From positions 62,001 through 126,000 of the forward strand of contig JAQMWT010000035.1 in NCBI GenBank assembly GCA_029834535.1: DNA of 64,000 nt, read 5' to 3'. The notes beneath the pieces were generated by a model that was given only the letters and a program-made list of their open reading frames with translations, was not told the DNA's origin and searched no databases. This document shows positions 30,775 to 42,700 of the stretch, in pieces (within the stretch, counting starts at the first letter, position 1; each line of letters starts with the position of its first letter). The position numbers and the translations under genes were made by a program. Source of the DNA: Chrysophaeum taylorii. Lineage: Eukaryota > Sar > Pelagophyceae > Pelagomonadales > Pelagomonadaceae.

Positions 30775-32866
30775 TTAGCCGTCTGCTGTGCCTGACGAAT
30801 CAAGTTCGTCGTGTTGAGAGCCGTAGTCAGATCCTCCAGGCGCGCCGAGGTCTGAGCGGTCCGCTGCACTGCGGGCTGCCTTCGGAACACCTGTTGTTGA
30901 GAGCCTGCCAACCAAACGCTGCGCTGCGGGCTGCCTTCGGAACACCTGTTGTTGAGAGCCTGCAACCAAACGCTGCTGAGTGCCTGCAACCAGCTGCTGT
31001 TGACCTGCACCTGGCACCTGTGCTGCTGTGTAGACCACCTGCGGCTGTTGCACAACGCGCGGCGCCAGCTGAGTCACTGAAGCTTGTCCTGCTGCAGCTA
31101 AAAGCGTCCGTCGGTATTGCTCCTGTCCCTCTGGCGTTGCTGGAAAACCCGCGGCCGTCAACGTCTGAGCAGCACGCCTCTTCCTCGAGGGATTGTCCGG
31201 CACAGGACATACACCGTTGTCGTGGTAAAAACTACCATGCCGGCCGCAACTGAGGCACGTCGTAATTGCTTGACGCGTATGGTTATCTATCCCCTGTGGT
31301 AGCCAGGTTCCAACTCCCGAGTCAGTAACATAACCAACCCGTTGGACTGGCTGCAACTGCTGCCTCTGCTGCTGCTGCTCTCTCCTCATTCGTGGTGCGT
31401 GCTCCTTTCCTTTCTCCTTCTTAATCGCCTCTTCGATGTTGGTAGTAGGGTTGGCTTCCAGAATCTTGGAAATTTGGATGGTCAATTGAATGACATCGTT
31501 GAGGGTGAGAGTAGATGCTTTCATATGCGGTGAGGCCTGAGCAAGTTCGACGCTCGTCCGCAAGCGCTCAGAATTGAGACCAGCAATAAAGTGCGAACGG
31601 AACGCAGCCGGATCAGTATCGCGACCTGACATTGCTCTCCACTGGCCGAATTTCTGCACCCATCGCGCGATATACTTATTCAATGACAAATTCCCTTGCC
31701 GTAAATTGAACCATTCACGTTCAAGCTCCTCAACCGTAGCCCGAGGTGGACAAGGAAGCTTCGTCGCCTCTTGCATAGCATCCAAACAGTCCTCATCATG
31801 CTGGCGCAACTCTTTCATTGTGATGGTCCCATCCTTGTATTGTTTCCACATCTGCGGTCGTTCAACTTCCCACTTGCGATAAGCTTCCATAGGGGCGAGT
31901 TGATACTCGCCTCCAATCACATTCATCGCTATTGAAGGTTTATCAATCTTACCTTCCATCATACGCCGCAATTGCATCCACCACGCGTCCACCTCATCAC
32001 GGTCCTTGGTAATTTGCCCCGTGAGATTCGAAAATGTGATACGTGTCATACCAGCAGCTCCCTTCTTGACACGAAGTATCTCTTCTTCGTCACGAGGACG
32101 CGCCGAACCGGGGTCAGTATGATGGTGCGGGGTAGGCTCCGGTCGACTTCGCGGTGGCTGATCGTCGGTCAGTGCCGATACAGCGTCATCATCGTCGTTG
32201 GGCGTAACACGCGTAGCATTCGGAGAGGTTGGCCGTGCCTCTCGAGCATGCGCCCGCATGGATTCCTCCATCATTCGCCGAAGTCGATCGTTGTCGATCC
32301 GCTGTCGCTCCACTTCTGAGCGTTGTTGTTGAGCGTCGCGGCGGGTGTTCTCGAGTTCACGTATGATTTGCTCCATCTGCGACTGGTACATCTCGAATCG
32401 TTCGTTGATGGTCTGCAGAACCTCGGGGTCGACATCCCCGCGAAAATCTGTCGCTCTCGTATTCACAGATGGTGGCCGGAGGTGCACTCTCCTCTGGTCC
32501 ACGCATCGCCGTAAACGGTCCGGGTTCCGCTCGAGATGACTCCGTAGTATTCATCGCACGTTCGTAGGGTCGTGCGTACGGGAACGTCGGCTCACCTTGT
32601 CTTGAAGTTGCGTCTGACGCAACCGTAGCTCCCCCTTCGCCGCCGCGTGGATCCGGAAGGATGACCACGCTTGGGGGGCTGTCGAGGCTATCATATGATC
32701 TTGCCTCTCTTCCGATGCCGCTTTCCTCGGCTTCCTGTCGTTGAAAGGGCGTACTGTACGGTGTTCTTCCAATAGACGCAAATGGAGTCCCTGCACTGAA
32801 TCGTTGCAGACGCCCCTGTGCGTCCCGAAACCACTGCGATCGTTCTGTCATTGGCCTCTCTACCAT
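30775..32866 (-). pseudogene. Ty3 element 2 Gag-like protein, one frameshift
   Basis: An N-terminal part starts at ATG 32866 and runs to about 32440, where the coding signal passes into the frame ending at 30775. The second part has a coiled coil (QSQMEQIIRELENTRRDAQQ), an Asp/Pro linker, a capsid-like helical region (WWMQLRRMMEGK ... EWFNLRQGNLSLNKYIARWV), and a cysteine motif, CLSCGRHGSFYHDNGVC, like a zinc knuckle. The C-terminus is Gln-rich with a short tandem duplication (near 30870-30965). It should form the particle; the frame change near 32440 means this copy is damaged unless the shift is programmed. Confidence 0.78.
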
Positions 32867-33339
32867 GATCGCGATTTGCCCGGATAATAGGTTTGTTCCG
32901 GACGTTCTCAACTCACTTGTTGTATTCTTTTCGTCAGACGACAATTGCCGGCAGCCGTCTGACTACTGCGCGCTGTACCGGTGCGCTGGTCTTATGGAAG
33001 TAGTAGCCTTGCGCGTGGAGACTATGGACGGTCTTCCCGGTGTAGTCGCTCGCCGTCAGGGAGGTGGTCTGCATCGCGCGAGCTAGTTAGGTCTTATAAC
33101 AGTGCCTTACGATATGACGATATGCAAAAGTATGCAAAATGAGTCGTAGTGACTCCGCTCCCCGTTCGATCCGAATCACGTAAAATGAACCCCGCGGCGG
33201 TACCCGTGATCCCTCTGGATCTTCACCCACAAATGCGTCGGCTTCGCACTCACTCGACCGTTACGAACCGACTCGCCCCCGAAAAACAGGAGATCGATAG
33301 TCCGGGAGTTGGACTATCGATTCCCGTTTCTGAGACCAC

Positions 33340-33671
33340 TGTAGTGGTTTTCTCAGATACGCGCCCCTCCTGGCCGGACCGGGGGCCTCAACAACCCTTC
33401 CTCCCAACCCGAACCGCGGGTGAAACCACCACACGCCCGATCTCAGCGTAATACCTCACGCCATCACGAAATCGGACAATCAAAAGAGGGTAATATCAAG
33501 AAGACAGCAAGAAAGCAATACAAATGCCCGGTACATTGGGTCCAGTGGAAGCGCAGGTGAAGGTGTCGAGATGACACCCCCCCCCATAAATGCAAGGTCA
33601 ATACCAGCGCAACAATCAGGGTAAGTCAGGTGGCAGGCAGGCAAGTGGGGGAAGTGGGCGTTACTGCCACA
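33340..33671 (-). repeat. 5' LTR of Ty3 element 2
   Basis: 332 bp, TGTAGTGG to GCCACA, followed on the right by target duplication CATG at 33672-33675. On the minus strand, positions 33338 downward read TGGTCTCAGAAACGGG, a tRNA-3'-end complementary primer site. Confidence 0.95.
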
Positions 33672-34682
33672 CATGCCGTTGGTTGTCAGGGAGTCGAAAA
33701 CTCGACTGTAAAGAGCGAGGCGTCGTCTTCCGACCCAACCTAGTCTGCCGAAAAGAACTCCGACGTCTCGTCTCCGGGAACAAAAGGCCGCGGTCATGCG
33801 CGAACTCCGACGTCTCGTCTCCGGGAACAAAAGGCCGCGGTCATGCGCGCGTTGTCAGCATCGACAACATCGTTTCGACGGGGCGTGAGAATGGCGCGCT
33901 GAAAGAGCCGCCGCGGGTCGTGGAAATAGTCTGCGAGGTCGCCGTAGACGGCTTGGAGGATCAATGCCTGGCTCGCGGGCCTACCTGATCCTTATTCTGA
34001 ATCGGGGGACGTACGACCTACGGGCGGGGCCCGTCCTCTCTTCGCCTGCCCCACGACTCGGCGATGACCCCGACTAGGTCCCGCGTACTTATCTCCGCCC
34101 GTCAGGCACATCCCTCCTACCCCACAAACCCACCCACATCCTTCATGCCCCCCCCCCACACCCCCCTCTTAGCAATCGACATTTAAAGACAAACAAACAA
34201 ACAAACAAACAAACAAACAAACAAACAAACAAACAAACAAACAAACAAACAAACAAACAAACAAACAAACAAACAAACAAACAAACAAACAAACAAACAA
34301 ACAAACAAACAAACAAACAAACAAACAAACAAACAAACAAACAAACAAACAAAAACAAACAAACAAACAAAAAAACAAAAAAACAAAAAAACAAACAAAC
34401 AAACAAACAAAAAAACAAACAAACAAACAAACAAAAAAACAAAAAAACAAAAAAAACAAACAAACAAACAAACAAACAAACAAACAAACAAACAAACAAA
34501 CAAACAAACATCTGCCAATTAGTAGTAAAGACAAACATCTTGTCTCCGCCCGTCAGGCACATCCCTCCTACCCCACAAACCCACCCACATCCTTCATGCC
34601 CCCCCCACACACCCCCCTCTTAGCAGTCGACATTTAAAGACACGCAAACAAACAGACAGACAAACATCTGTCGATTAGTAGT
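33672..34682 (-). mobile_element. Helitron-like element copy B, right part
   Basis: Continues copy B from CATGCCGTTGGTTGTCAGGG, exactly as the unbroken copy D does at 54365. It holds further decayed helicase sequence, a ~50-bp tandem duplication (near 33745-33845), the CTCTTAGC-GTCGACATTTAAAGACA motif twice, and a long CAAA microsatellite. It ends CGATTAGTAGTA at about 34682, the family terminus. Confidence 0.78.
34184..34511. repeat. (CAAA)n microsatellite, about 325 bp
   Basis: Near-perfect tandem CAAA with scattered A-run interruptions, inside the terminal part of Helitron copy B. Copy D has a CAGA repeat at the equivalent place (54895-54993) and copy C has a short TTTG/TCTG repeat (50200-50237), so the microsatellite belongs to the family. 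Confidence 0.97.
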
Positions 34683-34698
34683 AAGGAATTATTAATTA

Positions 34699-34931
34699 TT
34701 ACAGTGATTTGAAGGAGGTAAAGGTAGTAAAGGTGTTTGGGTCGCGTTGGAGGCTTTTTCGACGGTTCCCGGCGGCGAGGTTTGCTCGACGGATTCTGGC
34801 GACCCGGACGAGGCCGCTCATCGCATAGTCGCGGCCTTGGCGAACTTCATTTTTGACAATCCCAAGCGGCGAAACAACCGGAGCGCCGGTCATTAGAGTG
34901 ACGCCGCTCGATCCAGTGGCACTCCGCAAAT
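34699..34931 (-). pseudogene. C-terminal fragment of an unidentified minus-strand gene
   Basis: About 77 codons are open, ending at TAA near 34699, with a protein-like composition (GIVKNEVRQGRDYAMSGLVR). The DNA transposon at 34940-37384 is inserted right at its upstream edge. The remainder, if any, would lie beyond 37392, where I cannot confirm a matching frame. No domain recognised. Confidence 0.35.
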
Positions 34932-34964
34932 TCAAATTCGGCGCTGATTTTGGGCCCCGGGCTC

Positions 34965-35010
34965 TATAGTCAGCTAACTCGCGTTCTTAGCCACACGTTA
35001 GCTGACTATA
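34965..35010. repeat. Subterminal hairpin: perfect 14-bp inverted repeat
   Basis: TATAGTCAGCTAAC at 34965-34978 pairs with GTTAGCTGACTATA at 34997-35010. A third related copy (AAGCTGACTATA) lies at 35050-35061. They may be transposase-binding sites. Confidence 0.75.
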
Positions 35011-35093
35011 CGTGGCGCTTCAATAAAACGAGTGACGGAGAGCGCGAGTAAGCTGACTATAATACGTCAGCAGCAGACGAGGGTGATGACGAG

Positions 35094-36960
35094 ATGTATT
35101 TCAGCCGCCTCGTGGAGGTCATTCGTTGGCTAAATGGCGAATTCAACGAAGGAAGCAGCCCCGCGATGGAGTCAACTGGCGACGCCGCCGCGCGTGAAGA
35201 GGAGCTTGACGAGATTCGGTTACCGAACGAGGCTGCGAGCGTTAGCACGGAGACTTGGACGGAGATGACACCGACAATGGCGGTTGTGATGTCGAAGTCC
35301 CAGCAGTGGAACTCGATCCTGGTCTTGGAGGCACGGCTGCGAAAGAAAGAAAACTGGCGCCTTGTGCGCAGCATAAAGCTCGACTGCCTTCATGCTATAT
35401 ATGATGCGATTGCAGCGGACGCTTCGACGAAAGTCGCACGGTGCACACGACCATTTCCTCCTTAGTAGGCTTCGAGATGCGTTCTTCTTTGTCAACGACG
35501 AAGATGTTCAAAGTCTCCGAAGCATCTTGAAAGGCCGCTACGTTCGATTCGACGGCGGCGAAAGTCAACGTCTTTGTCCGACGCTGAATTGGAGCGTCTT
35601 GCGGAGGAGTATGTCGAGCGTCGATGTCGCGAAAACTATCCCTACTTTGCGCATAAGATGCGGCGCACGGTCCCACCGCCGGATGTATTGGAGGCCGAGC
35701 TGGCAAAGGTCGTCGAACTTTTCGCGAACTGCGTCGAGGCCGCAAGTGATAAGCAGCTCTTCGCCAATCAGGCGTGTCGCGATTATCGCGCCATCATTGG
35801 GCACGTTCGACGTGGGTGTCTATCAGATCACCCACCAGAGCTCAATTACTATTTTGTTTGCAAGATTACTCGCGATGGGCGTCCTGTTTACTGCACTATT
35901 CGTGGAACTTCACAGCTGGAAGGATACCATTTTCGCTTGCGAAATCTGGTGGTGGCAGTCGCGTCGCACTCGCCACGTCTCTGCATCAACCTCGTTCGCG
36001 GATTCAACTACCGCTGGAACAACGACGCGGCTGTGGACAACGGCGACCTGCCCGCCGATGTACCGCGGCTTCTACAATCATTGGTTGATCGAGGGAATTC
36101 AAGAGAGGACAGCTTCGTGGTATGATAGGCCGGCGCATCCATTCCTTGTTTCAACTCAGGATTTTGCTTTTCCACAAACGAGCAGTTCTATGTCGTCAAC
36201 TCTCGCGACGATGTGAATGAGGACGAGGCGAAGGTCGATGTCGGTGATGACGATGATGATATTTGCGAGTCTGATGATGTTGTCTTGTGGCGATCGACGC
36301 TGCCTGAGGCATTGCGCTGGTGGGGCACAGCCGAGGGATATTTCATTCCGGTTACGGAGATTTCAACAATGGCGGAGAAAGACCTGCTCAAATCAAACTA
36401 CCGGCGTTTCATGAACAATACCTCAAGTGCCAATGTGCACGACGCTATCAATTACTCCGAGGAGTTTGCTGACTGGTGGGAGAATCAAGTCAAGGCTCTC
36501 GAATCTCACCGAGACGTTTCGAGCGTGATTTCTTTTCGGAAGAATGCGGGCCTCCTGCGCAAACATGGCAAGGAGCGGCCGCGGGTTTTGAATATTGCAT
36601 GCACAATCGCTGGTCCTGCGCCGAACAAGTCGACGTCCACTGAAGTGATCCCTCGCGTGAAGGGAGCGCCACCTTTCAAGATCCCGCACCCCGACTGCCA
36701 ATGGCCCGCGGCGGATCGGAGGAGCCAAGGAATGATATGGATTCGCCGTTCATCGAGGAGCATGCCGATACGTCCACTGCCACTGAAGCCGCCGTGGTGC
36801 CTCCGGAGCTACCAACAACCTCCTGTCGCGTTGCCGTGCCCCCACGTTCATTCAGGTCGCCCGCAGTCAGCTGCGACACGAGCCCGAGCCTACTCCGTCG
36901 GCTGCTCCCGCTGCTCCCACACATAGTCTGTCCGTGCCCCGGACATGCCCGACCAGAATC
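35094..36960 (+). pseudogene. Transposase-like protein, C-terminal half, frameshifted
   Basis: Consecutive plus-strand frames form one protein-like sequence: 35094-35465 ending KLDCLHAIYDAI, then SRLRDAFFFVNDEDVQSL (about 35460-35520), then 35574-36125 with YVERRC ... VPPPDVLEAELAKVVELF, RRGCLSD, IRGTSQLEGYHFRLRNLV and LVRGFNYRWNNDAAV, then an acidic stretch from 36213. The order LRDAFF / PPP / GCLSD / RGTS-LEGYH-HLR / FNYRWN matches, from memory, a widespread uncharacterised protein family of algal and oomycete genomes that behaves like a transposon protein. Frame changes near 35465, 35560 and 36130 make it a pseudogene unless introns intervene. The N-terminal catalytic half is missing. Confidence 0.55.
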
Positions 36961-37955
36961 TGGCTAACACTCATACGAACCCCGTATGTCGCCGCTCTGG
37001 CCGCTGCAAGAAAAGCGACCCTATTGCTGCTATTGGAAAGCTTGGGAACCGGATAAAGAAGAAAAGCGCCCGCGCCTTCTGCCGCGTCGATGAAAGCGAC
37101 AGGAAGCCAGGTTTCCCCTTGGCAAGCTATGAATGCACCGAATAGCTCGACTCCACTACACTTGTATAATCACCATTATTCCTAGTTGTGTGCTTTCTCA
37201 CTATATACGCATCCAGTAGTAAAAACGTAGGATACGCACAGGCCAGGGGAGCTGGCACGATGGAGGGCTGATGGGGAAGGCGCGCTGAGAGGCCCGCCAC
37301 CTCCGGTGACGCGGGATACGGCCTAAAAACGCCGCCTTGATTAATGAAATATTTGTCTAGAGCCCGGGTAATAAAATCAGCGCTGCAAATTCCTTCCGCA
37401 TACCAACGGACCGACCGTCCTCCGCGAAATCGGGCGGTGGTCGACCCGGGGTTGAGCGCTGCAAGAACGTCCGGTCGCGCGTTGGACCGCACACGTCCCG
37501 GACGTTCGTCCACCTTCCCTCGCGCCCGTAAAACCTCGAACCGCAAGCCCGATCAATTCCAGCCTTTATTTTAGAATTCCAACCACCGTCCTCTCTGCGC
37601 CTGCTTCGGGCACATCCCTCGCGTCCCCGCTCAAAAGCCTTCTGAGCACCCACCCCTGTTCGCAGACCACCTTCAAACACCCACACACCTTCCCAAGCGA
37701 ATAAACGCCCTGCCGTTACTGTACCCCTGTAAGCAGTCAAACTCGGTGCCCGGGGGGGGGGGGGCGAAAGAAAGCAGCGCAGCGCGGCCAACAAGACGCG
37801 CGCCGGGAAGGACGCGTGCCGCGCGGCCTGCCGGCGGTAGGGTCGGAGGGCGCGGCCTTGATTGAAAAAAGCCTAGCCGCGCGGCGCTCGGGGGGGGGTC
37901 GTGGAGCTTGCGGCCGGGCTGCTGCGGGACGTTGGCGCGCGGGGGAGGATGCCCC

Positions 37956-38144
37956 ATGGCCAAGCTTCGTTTTCGAGGTGGGTTTGGTGGCATCGCGCTT
38001 CGGGGACGACGACAGATGACGACGATAGGATCGGATTGCAAGCTCCTCGTCGTGGACGCGCGAGGGGTTGAGGAAGATGAGGTCGAACGCGCACTCGGCG
38101 GCGAAGACCGACACGTCATCGAGGAGCTGAAACGGAGCTCCTAG
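37956..38144 (+). CDS. Small hypothetical ORF in GC-rich sequence
   Basis: 62 codons from ATG at 37956, ending CKLLVVDARGVEEDEVERAL ... VIEELKRSS. After the stop, another frame reads SNYEKLIADRAHALLKARDA to 38264, so this may be a decayed fragment of a longer gene. The opposite strand is also open across much of the region (38153-37737), and the true coding strand is uncertain. The rest of 37393-38427 is GC-rich with poly-G runs at 37752 and 37891 and no recognised feature. Confidence 0.25.
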   Translation: MAKLRFRGGFGGIALRGRRQMTTIGSDCKLLVVDARGVEEDEVERALGGEDRHVIEELKRSS

Positions 38145-38427
38145 CTCGTTCACTTACGAGGGCGAGGTGGGTCGAACTACGAAAAGCTCATCGCGGACCG
38201 GGCGCACGCCTTGTTAAAGGCGCGCGACGCGGAGAGGGTGGTGCGTCGTGAGCACTGGGAATGACCGCGGCGCAAGCCGCCGCGCGGCCGTGCTTAGTTC
38301 AGAGAAGAGCGCAAAAAAGCCGCAGCAGTGCGGACTTCTAACCCTGACCCTTACCCTGTACTCAGGAACCACCTTCTTTCAGTTGTTAGTTTCTCTATTT
38401 GAACACCGTTCGAATGAACAGAAAAAC

Positions 38428-38790
38428 TAACTAACTAACTTCAGACCTCTCCCGAGCATGGGAGCCAGGCAGGACCGACAGGAGCCAGTCCGGAATCACG
38501 GGCCTGCAGACGAGGAGCGCCGAAAAAAAGGTCGGTCGGCGGAGAGTGACCATCAAGCTAGTCGCCACGCGACGAGGAGACCGCGATGTGACCGACAACC
38601 AACTCGTCGATAACCTTCTGTCTTCGCCCCCCGGCCATACCCCGTCCCACTGCGAGCGTTCCGGCTGCCAACCGGCCCGCCCGGGAGGCGAATAGGTGCC
38701 AACCTACGCCGGGAGGGCGGATGCCCTCGCAAGGCTCAGGATTCATGTGTCCTCCATCGCAACCGCAGTCGGCGATCAGGGTAAGGGCAT
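38428..38790 (-). repeat. LINE-derived short element S3
   Basis: Same structure as S1: TTAG-type tail at 38428, LINE-shared 3' end, and 5' end ...GCGATCAGGGTAAGGG near 38788. Flanks AAAAAC (38422-38427) and AAAAAC (38791-38796) suggest a target duplication. Confidence 0.85.
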
Positions 38791-38828
38791 AAAAACCACA
38801 GCGCTCCCTTTAGATCAACCACACTAGA

Positions 38829-39024
38829 GAACAGTAATCACAACTGTGTTACCCTTCAGCAGAGCGTGAGAACAGTGGTAGTCTGTCCTCGAATCTGTCT
38901 CCTAAACGAGGACAGCCGGTGTGAATAACACAGCGTTTTCTTAAATCAAAAGTGGCGGCAAAGTTAAGGGAACTAACCCTAGAATAGGGGTTACTAACCC
39001 TAATTCAGATTTTCTATCTCTACA
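38829..39024. repeat. Truncated relative of the 7204-7481 MITE
   Basis: Starts CTAGAGAACAGTAATCACAA like the MITE arm and shares later blocks (ACACAGCG, TAACCCTA, ATTTTCTATCTCTAC), but the right inverted repeat is missing. Confidence 0.7.
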
Positions 39025-39712
39025 CCCCACCCCGTGTGGGAGATTCCATTTCCGCGATTCAGCGCCCATGGCCAGCACGGCAGCGCAAGACGGCTCTCGA
39101 CGGGCAGACGAGGCAACCAGTCCGCGTAGAAATCCGATTATGTTTCCCTATGAAATGAGATTACCTGGGCAAAAAATGATCGCCGGCCTCAAAATCCGTC
39201 CCCCCAGACGGACCGACACGGGTCGACTTCCCTCGGCTCGACTTCTTCCCGAACCTAAGCCGTTCGAATCGCGACGACAAAGGACAGCCGCCGGCTCGTA
39301 GCGGGGGCTGTTTTTTTGTTTGTCGCAAGATTCCTTCGGCGCGGGAGCAGCCACATCGCCCCAACGAGCTCGGTAACCGCATTTTGGTTCGGTCGGGGCC
39401 TCAGGCAAGCGGCTTTGCCCGTCACAACGGCACAACGGACGTGATGGTTCGCAAGTCTCCGTGTCTGGGCTTGGCAACAACCCCCATGACGCCGGCCGAA
39501 CCAGTTGTGATGGTTAGGTCTAGTGACTAGTTCTTCTGTTCATGAAGCAGCTCTGTCGAACTCTGGAAAGATGAACGTTTATAATTCCATGAATTCCCCA
39601 CATAAGAAGATGATGATGTGTTTTTCGTTGACAAAAATGGCCACAAATAGTTGAACAAATCGGGTTCGATTTGTTTGAAAGGCGTGCGTGCTTAGGAGGA
39701 AGATCGGGTGTC
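39025..39712. other. Upstream region of the surface protein gene, with a hairpin at 39655-39674
   Basis: No gene is supported. A perfect 8-bp hairpin with a GGTT loop (ACAAATCG / CGATTTGT, 39655-39674) ends 38 bases before the ATG at 39713 and may lie in the 5' UTR. No clear TATA box was found. Confidence 0.4.
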
Positions 39713-42700
39713 ATGGGGCGGATCTTCCTCGCGAGCGCCACCCTCGCGTTGGCGTCGGCCACGACGTACGAGTGCTCCGAGAACAGCGCATTCGCAGAGC
39801 TCGTCTCCCAGTTCCAGAAGTACTCGCTCATCACGCGCGACGACGCCGACATCACGGCCAAGGAGCTGTACCGGGCGATTGTGGTGGGTGGGACGTTGTC
39901 GCGGTCTCCCGCAACCTACTCGATCGAGGTCGCGTCGCACTACCCTTCTGGCGTGCCGAGCTGCGTGGTGAGAGGTGCGAACACGGTCTCGAACGTCCGG
40001 TTCAATAGCGGCGTCTCGAACGCGTCGGTTTTCGATTGGGAAGAGATCGAAAATCTCGCGCTCGCCGTGCAGTCTTCGAAGAACGTGCACGTCGTCATGC
40101 AGAAGCCCGGCGACGTCTGGAATACCGTCGATTTCGGGGGCGAAGCAGCGCAAGGTAACAACAACGGGGAAACTCTCGTCGTTTTCCTCGGGACGGCCGA
40201 CGTCTTGCTCTCCGATGCTCAGGGTCGGCAGTTTGGGCCTTCGGTGCTCGCACCCTTCGCGAAAGTCGTGTTGTACAGTAGCCAGATTGGCTTCGTCGAC
40301 GGCTTCATCGTCGCAAAGTCCTACGACGGCAGAGACCTCAACGGGATCCAGCTTCACGCGCGGGGCTACAAGAACGAGTACGTGTGTGCTGCCGCGCCGA
40401 GCGCTGGTCCGACGGTGGCATCGAGTGCGGGGCCGACGGTGGCGCCGATGGTGTGGCCGACGTCCGATCCGACCGCGGCGCCGACCGCCAAGCCAAGTGT
40501 TTCGCCTTCTTCGATGCCGTCTCTGGTACCAACGACGAGTCCCTCGGCGGTGCCGGCGAGCGCGCCCACCAGCGTGCCTACGGGATTGCCATCTGCTGCC
40601 CCGACTCCCGCGCCATCTTCAGAACCCACCGTGACACCAACTGCCTCGCCTTCTTCGATGCCGTCGCCGGCACCCACAAGCAGTCCTTCGGCGGTGCCCG
40701 TGAGCGCGCCCACCAGCGTGCCTACCGGATCTCCGTCTGCTGCCCCGACTCCCGCGCCATCTTCATCACCCACCGTGGCACCAACTGCCTCGCCTTCGTC
40801 GATGCCGTCGCCGGCACCCACAAGCAGTCCTTCGGCGGTGCCCGTGAGCGCGCCCACCAGCGTGCCTACCGGATCTCCGTCTGCTGCCCCGACTCCCGCG
40901 CCATCTTCATCACCCACCGTGGCACCAACTGCCTCGCCTTCTTCGATGCCGTCGCCGGCACCCACAAGCAGTCCTTCGGCGGTGCCGGTGAGCGCGCCCA
41001 CCAGCGTGCCTACGGGATCTCCGTCTGCTGCCCCGACTCCCGCGCCATCTTCATCACCCACCGTGACACCAACTGCCTCGCCTTCTTCGATGCCGTCGCC
41101 GGCACCCACAAGCAGTCCTTCGGCGGTGCCGGTGAGCGCGCCCACCAATGTGCCTACCGGATCCCCGTCTGCTGCCCCGACTCCCGCGCCATCTTCATCA
41201 CCCACCGTGGCACCAACTGCCTCGCCTTCGTCGATGCCGTCGCCGGCACCCACAAGCAGTCCTTCGGCGGTGCCGGCGAGCGCGCCCACCAGCGTGCCTA
41301 CGGGATTGCCATCTGCTGCTCCGACTCACGTGCCATCTTCATCACCCACCGTGATACCAACTGCCTCGCCTTCTTCGATGCCGTCGCCGGCACCCACGAC
41401 CAGTCCCTCGGCCGTACCGATCAGCACGCCAACGACAGCACCAACAAGCAGTCCGTTGCCCGCTCCGACGCGCGCCCCGGCTCCAGAGCCGACGGGTAGT
41501 CCAACTGGCCCGCCCAGCTTGGCACCATCGCCAGGGCCCACGGACTCGCCGGTCAGCGCGCCCACGGCGCTACCCACGCTCGATCCCTCGGGCGAGCCGA
41601 GTAGCGCGCCGTCGCCAGGACCGACCGCGATGCCGAGCGCTGGGCCGTCGGCGCACCCGTCTCTCGCACCTACAACGGGTGCGCCGACGTGCTCTTCGGT
41701 CTCGCGGCCTTGCGAACGGATTAGGGCGTTCAACCCTCTCATCACCGAATTTCAAAAGTGCGCGCTCATCACTCGGAGAAACGCTCGCGTCGCCGCGCAT
41801 TTGATCTATCGAAAAATCATAGTCGGTGGAAATCTCACGAGAAGCGACAACACCCACAGCATCGAGGTCGCGTCGAACTATCGGGACGACGGGCCCAGCC
41901 ACGTCGTTGGCGGGACGAATTTGCCCGACGTGACTTTCCAGAGCGGGGTTAACGCGTCTTTGCCCGCGTGGTTCGACTGGAAAGTCATCGAGGAATTCGC
42001 ACTTTCGATCGAGCCGTCGGACACAGTGCACGTCGTGACGCAACAAAAGAACGACAAGTGGAACCTGTTCGACTTTGGCGACCAAGATGCGCAGGGCGAC
42101 AACGGAGGAAAAACTCTGGTAGTTTTCCTAGGGACCGCAGACGTTGTTCTCACCGATGGCGGTGGGCGCCAATTCGGGCCATCGGTTCTCGCGCCCTTCG
42201 CCAAGGTCTTGCTCCTCAACGAAGCCCTCGGCTACGTCGACGGCTTCATCGTCGCCGACTCGTACGATGGTAACGATCTTACCAGCATCGAGCTCCACGG
42301 ACAAGGGTATCAAGGCGAATACGCCTGCGCGGCCAGCACGTGTGACCCGCCGGCACTCCTCACTTTTGCGCCTACGGCGTTGCCAACAACCTCGCCACTA
42401 CCCGGACCGACGACCGCGCCCTCGGAAGGACCGACCACGGCGCCGACTGTGAAGCCCTCTTCGGTGCCGTCCTTGTTTCCGACTGCCACTCCCTCGGGAT
42501 TTCCGGTGAGTACGCCTACGGCAGTACCGTCGACTACTCCATCCTCTGGCCCGACGAGTGCACCATCCCTGACACCGACTTCGGTGCCATCAGGTGCTCC
42601 ATCCCCAAAGCCGAGCGCAGCACCGACTTCGTTGCCATCGGGAGTGCCATCGCCAGCTCCGACTGCGAGTCCTTCGGGTATGCCGGCCAGCGCGCCGACG

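Larger units (their letters stand above)
23808..33671 (-). mobile_element. Ty3-type LTR retrotransposon 2, carrying a cytosine methyltransferase
   Basis: 9864 bp, minus strand, with 332-bp LTRs (TG...CA) at 23808-24139 and 33340-33671 and target duplication CATG (23804-23807 and 33672-33675). The LTRs differ at roughly six positions, so the insertion is fairly recent. A primer-binding site starting TGGTCTCAGAAACGGG follows the 5' LTR by one base; a purine tract (AGTAGGGGGCTCC) precedes the 3' LTR. Order on the minus strand: gag, protease, C5 methyltransferase, a mosaic insert, reverse transcriptase/RNase H, a small C-terminal remnant. The integrase core is deleted. It sits inside Helitron copy B. 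Confidence 0.94.
34940..37384 (+). mobile_element. DNA transposon with 27-bp inverted repeats and 8-bp target duplication
   Basis: The left end 34940-34966 and the reverse complement of the right end 37358-37384 match at 22 of 27 positions (GCGCTGATTTT, four differing bases, CCCGGGCTCTA). Flanks are TCAAATTC (34932-34939) and GCAAATTC (37385-37392), an 8-bp duplication with one mismatch. Just inside the left end is a perfect 14-bp inverted repeat. The interior carries a transposase-like gene broken by frameshifts. 8-bp duplications occur in hAT, P and Mutator-type elements; I cannot assign the superfamily. Confidence 0.8.

Noticed and set aside
33300-33340. Possible tRNA 3' half (CGGGA...TCCCGTTTCTGAGACCA)
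   Set aside because: It is the primer-binding site next to the Ty3-2 LTR; no D-arm or anticodon arm accompanies it.
34184-34511. Regularly spaced repeats as a CRISPR array
   Set aside because: Simple microsatellite without unique spacers in a eukaryotic genome.
34143-34610. Minus-strand ORFs of 111-155 codons reading CLFVCLFV
   Set aside because: They are translations of the (CAAA)n microsatellite.
38829-39024. Second complete MITE
   Set aside because: Only the left inverted repeat is found; the right end is missing.
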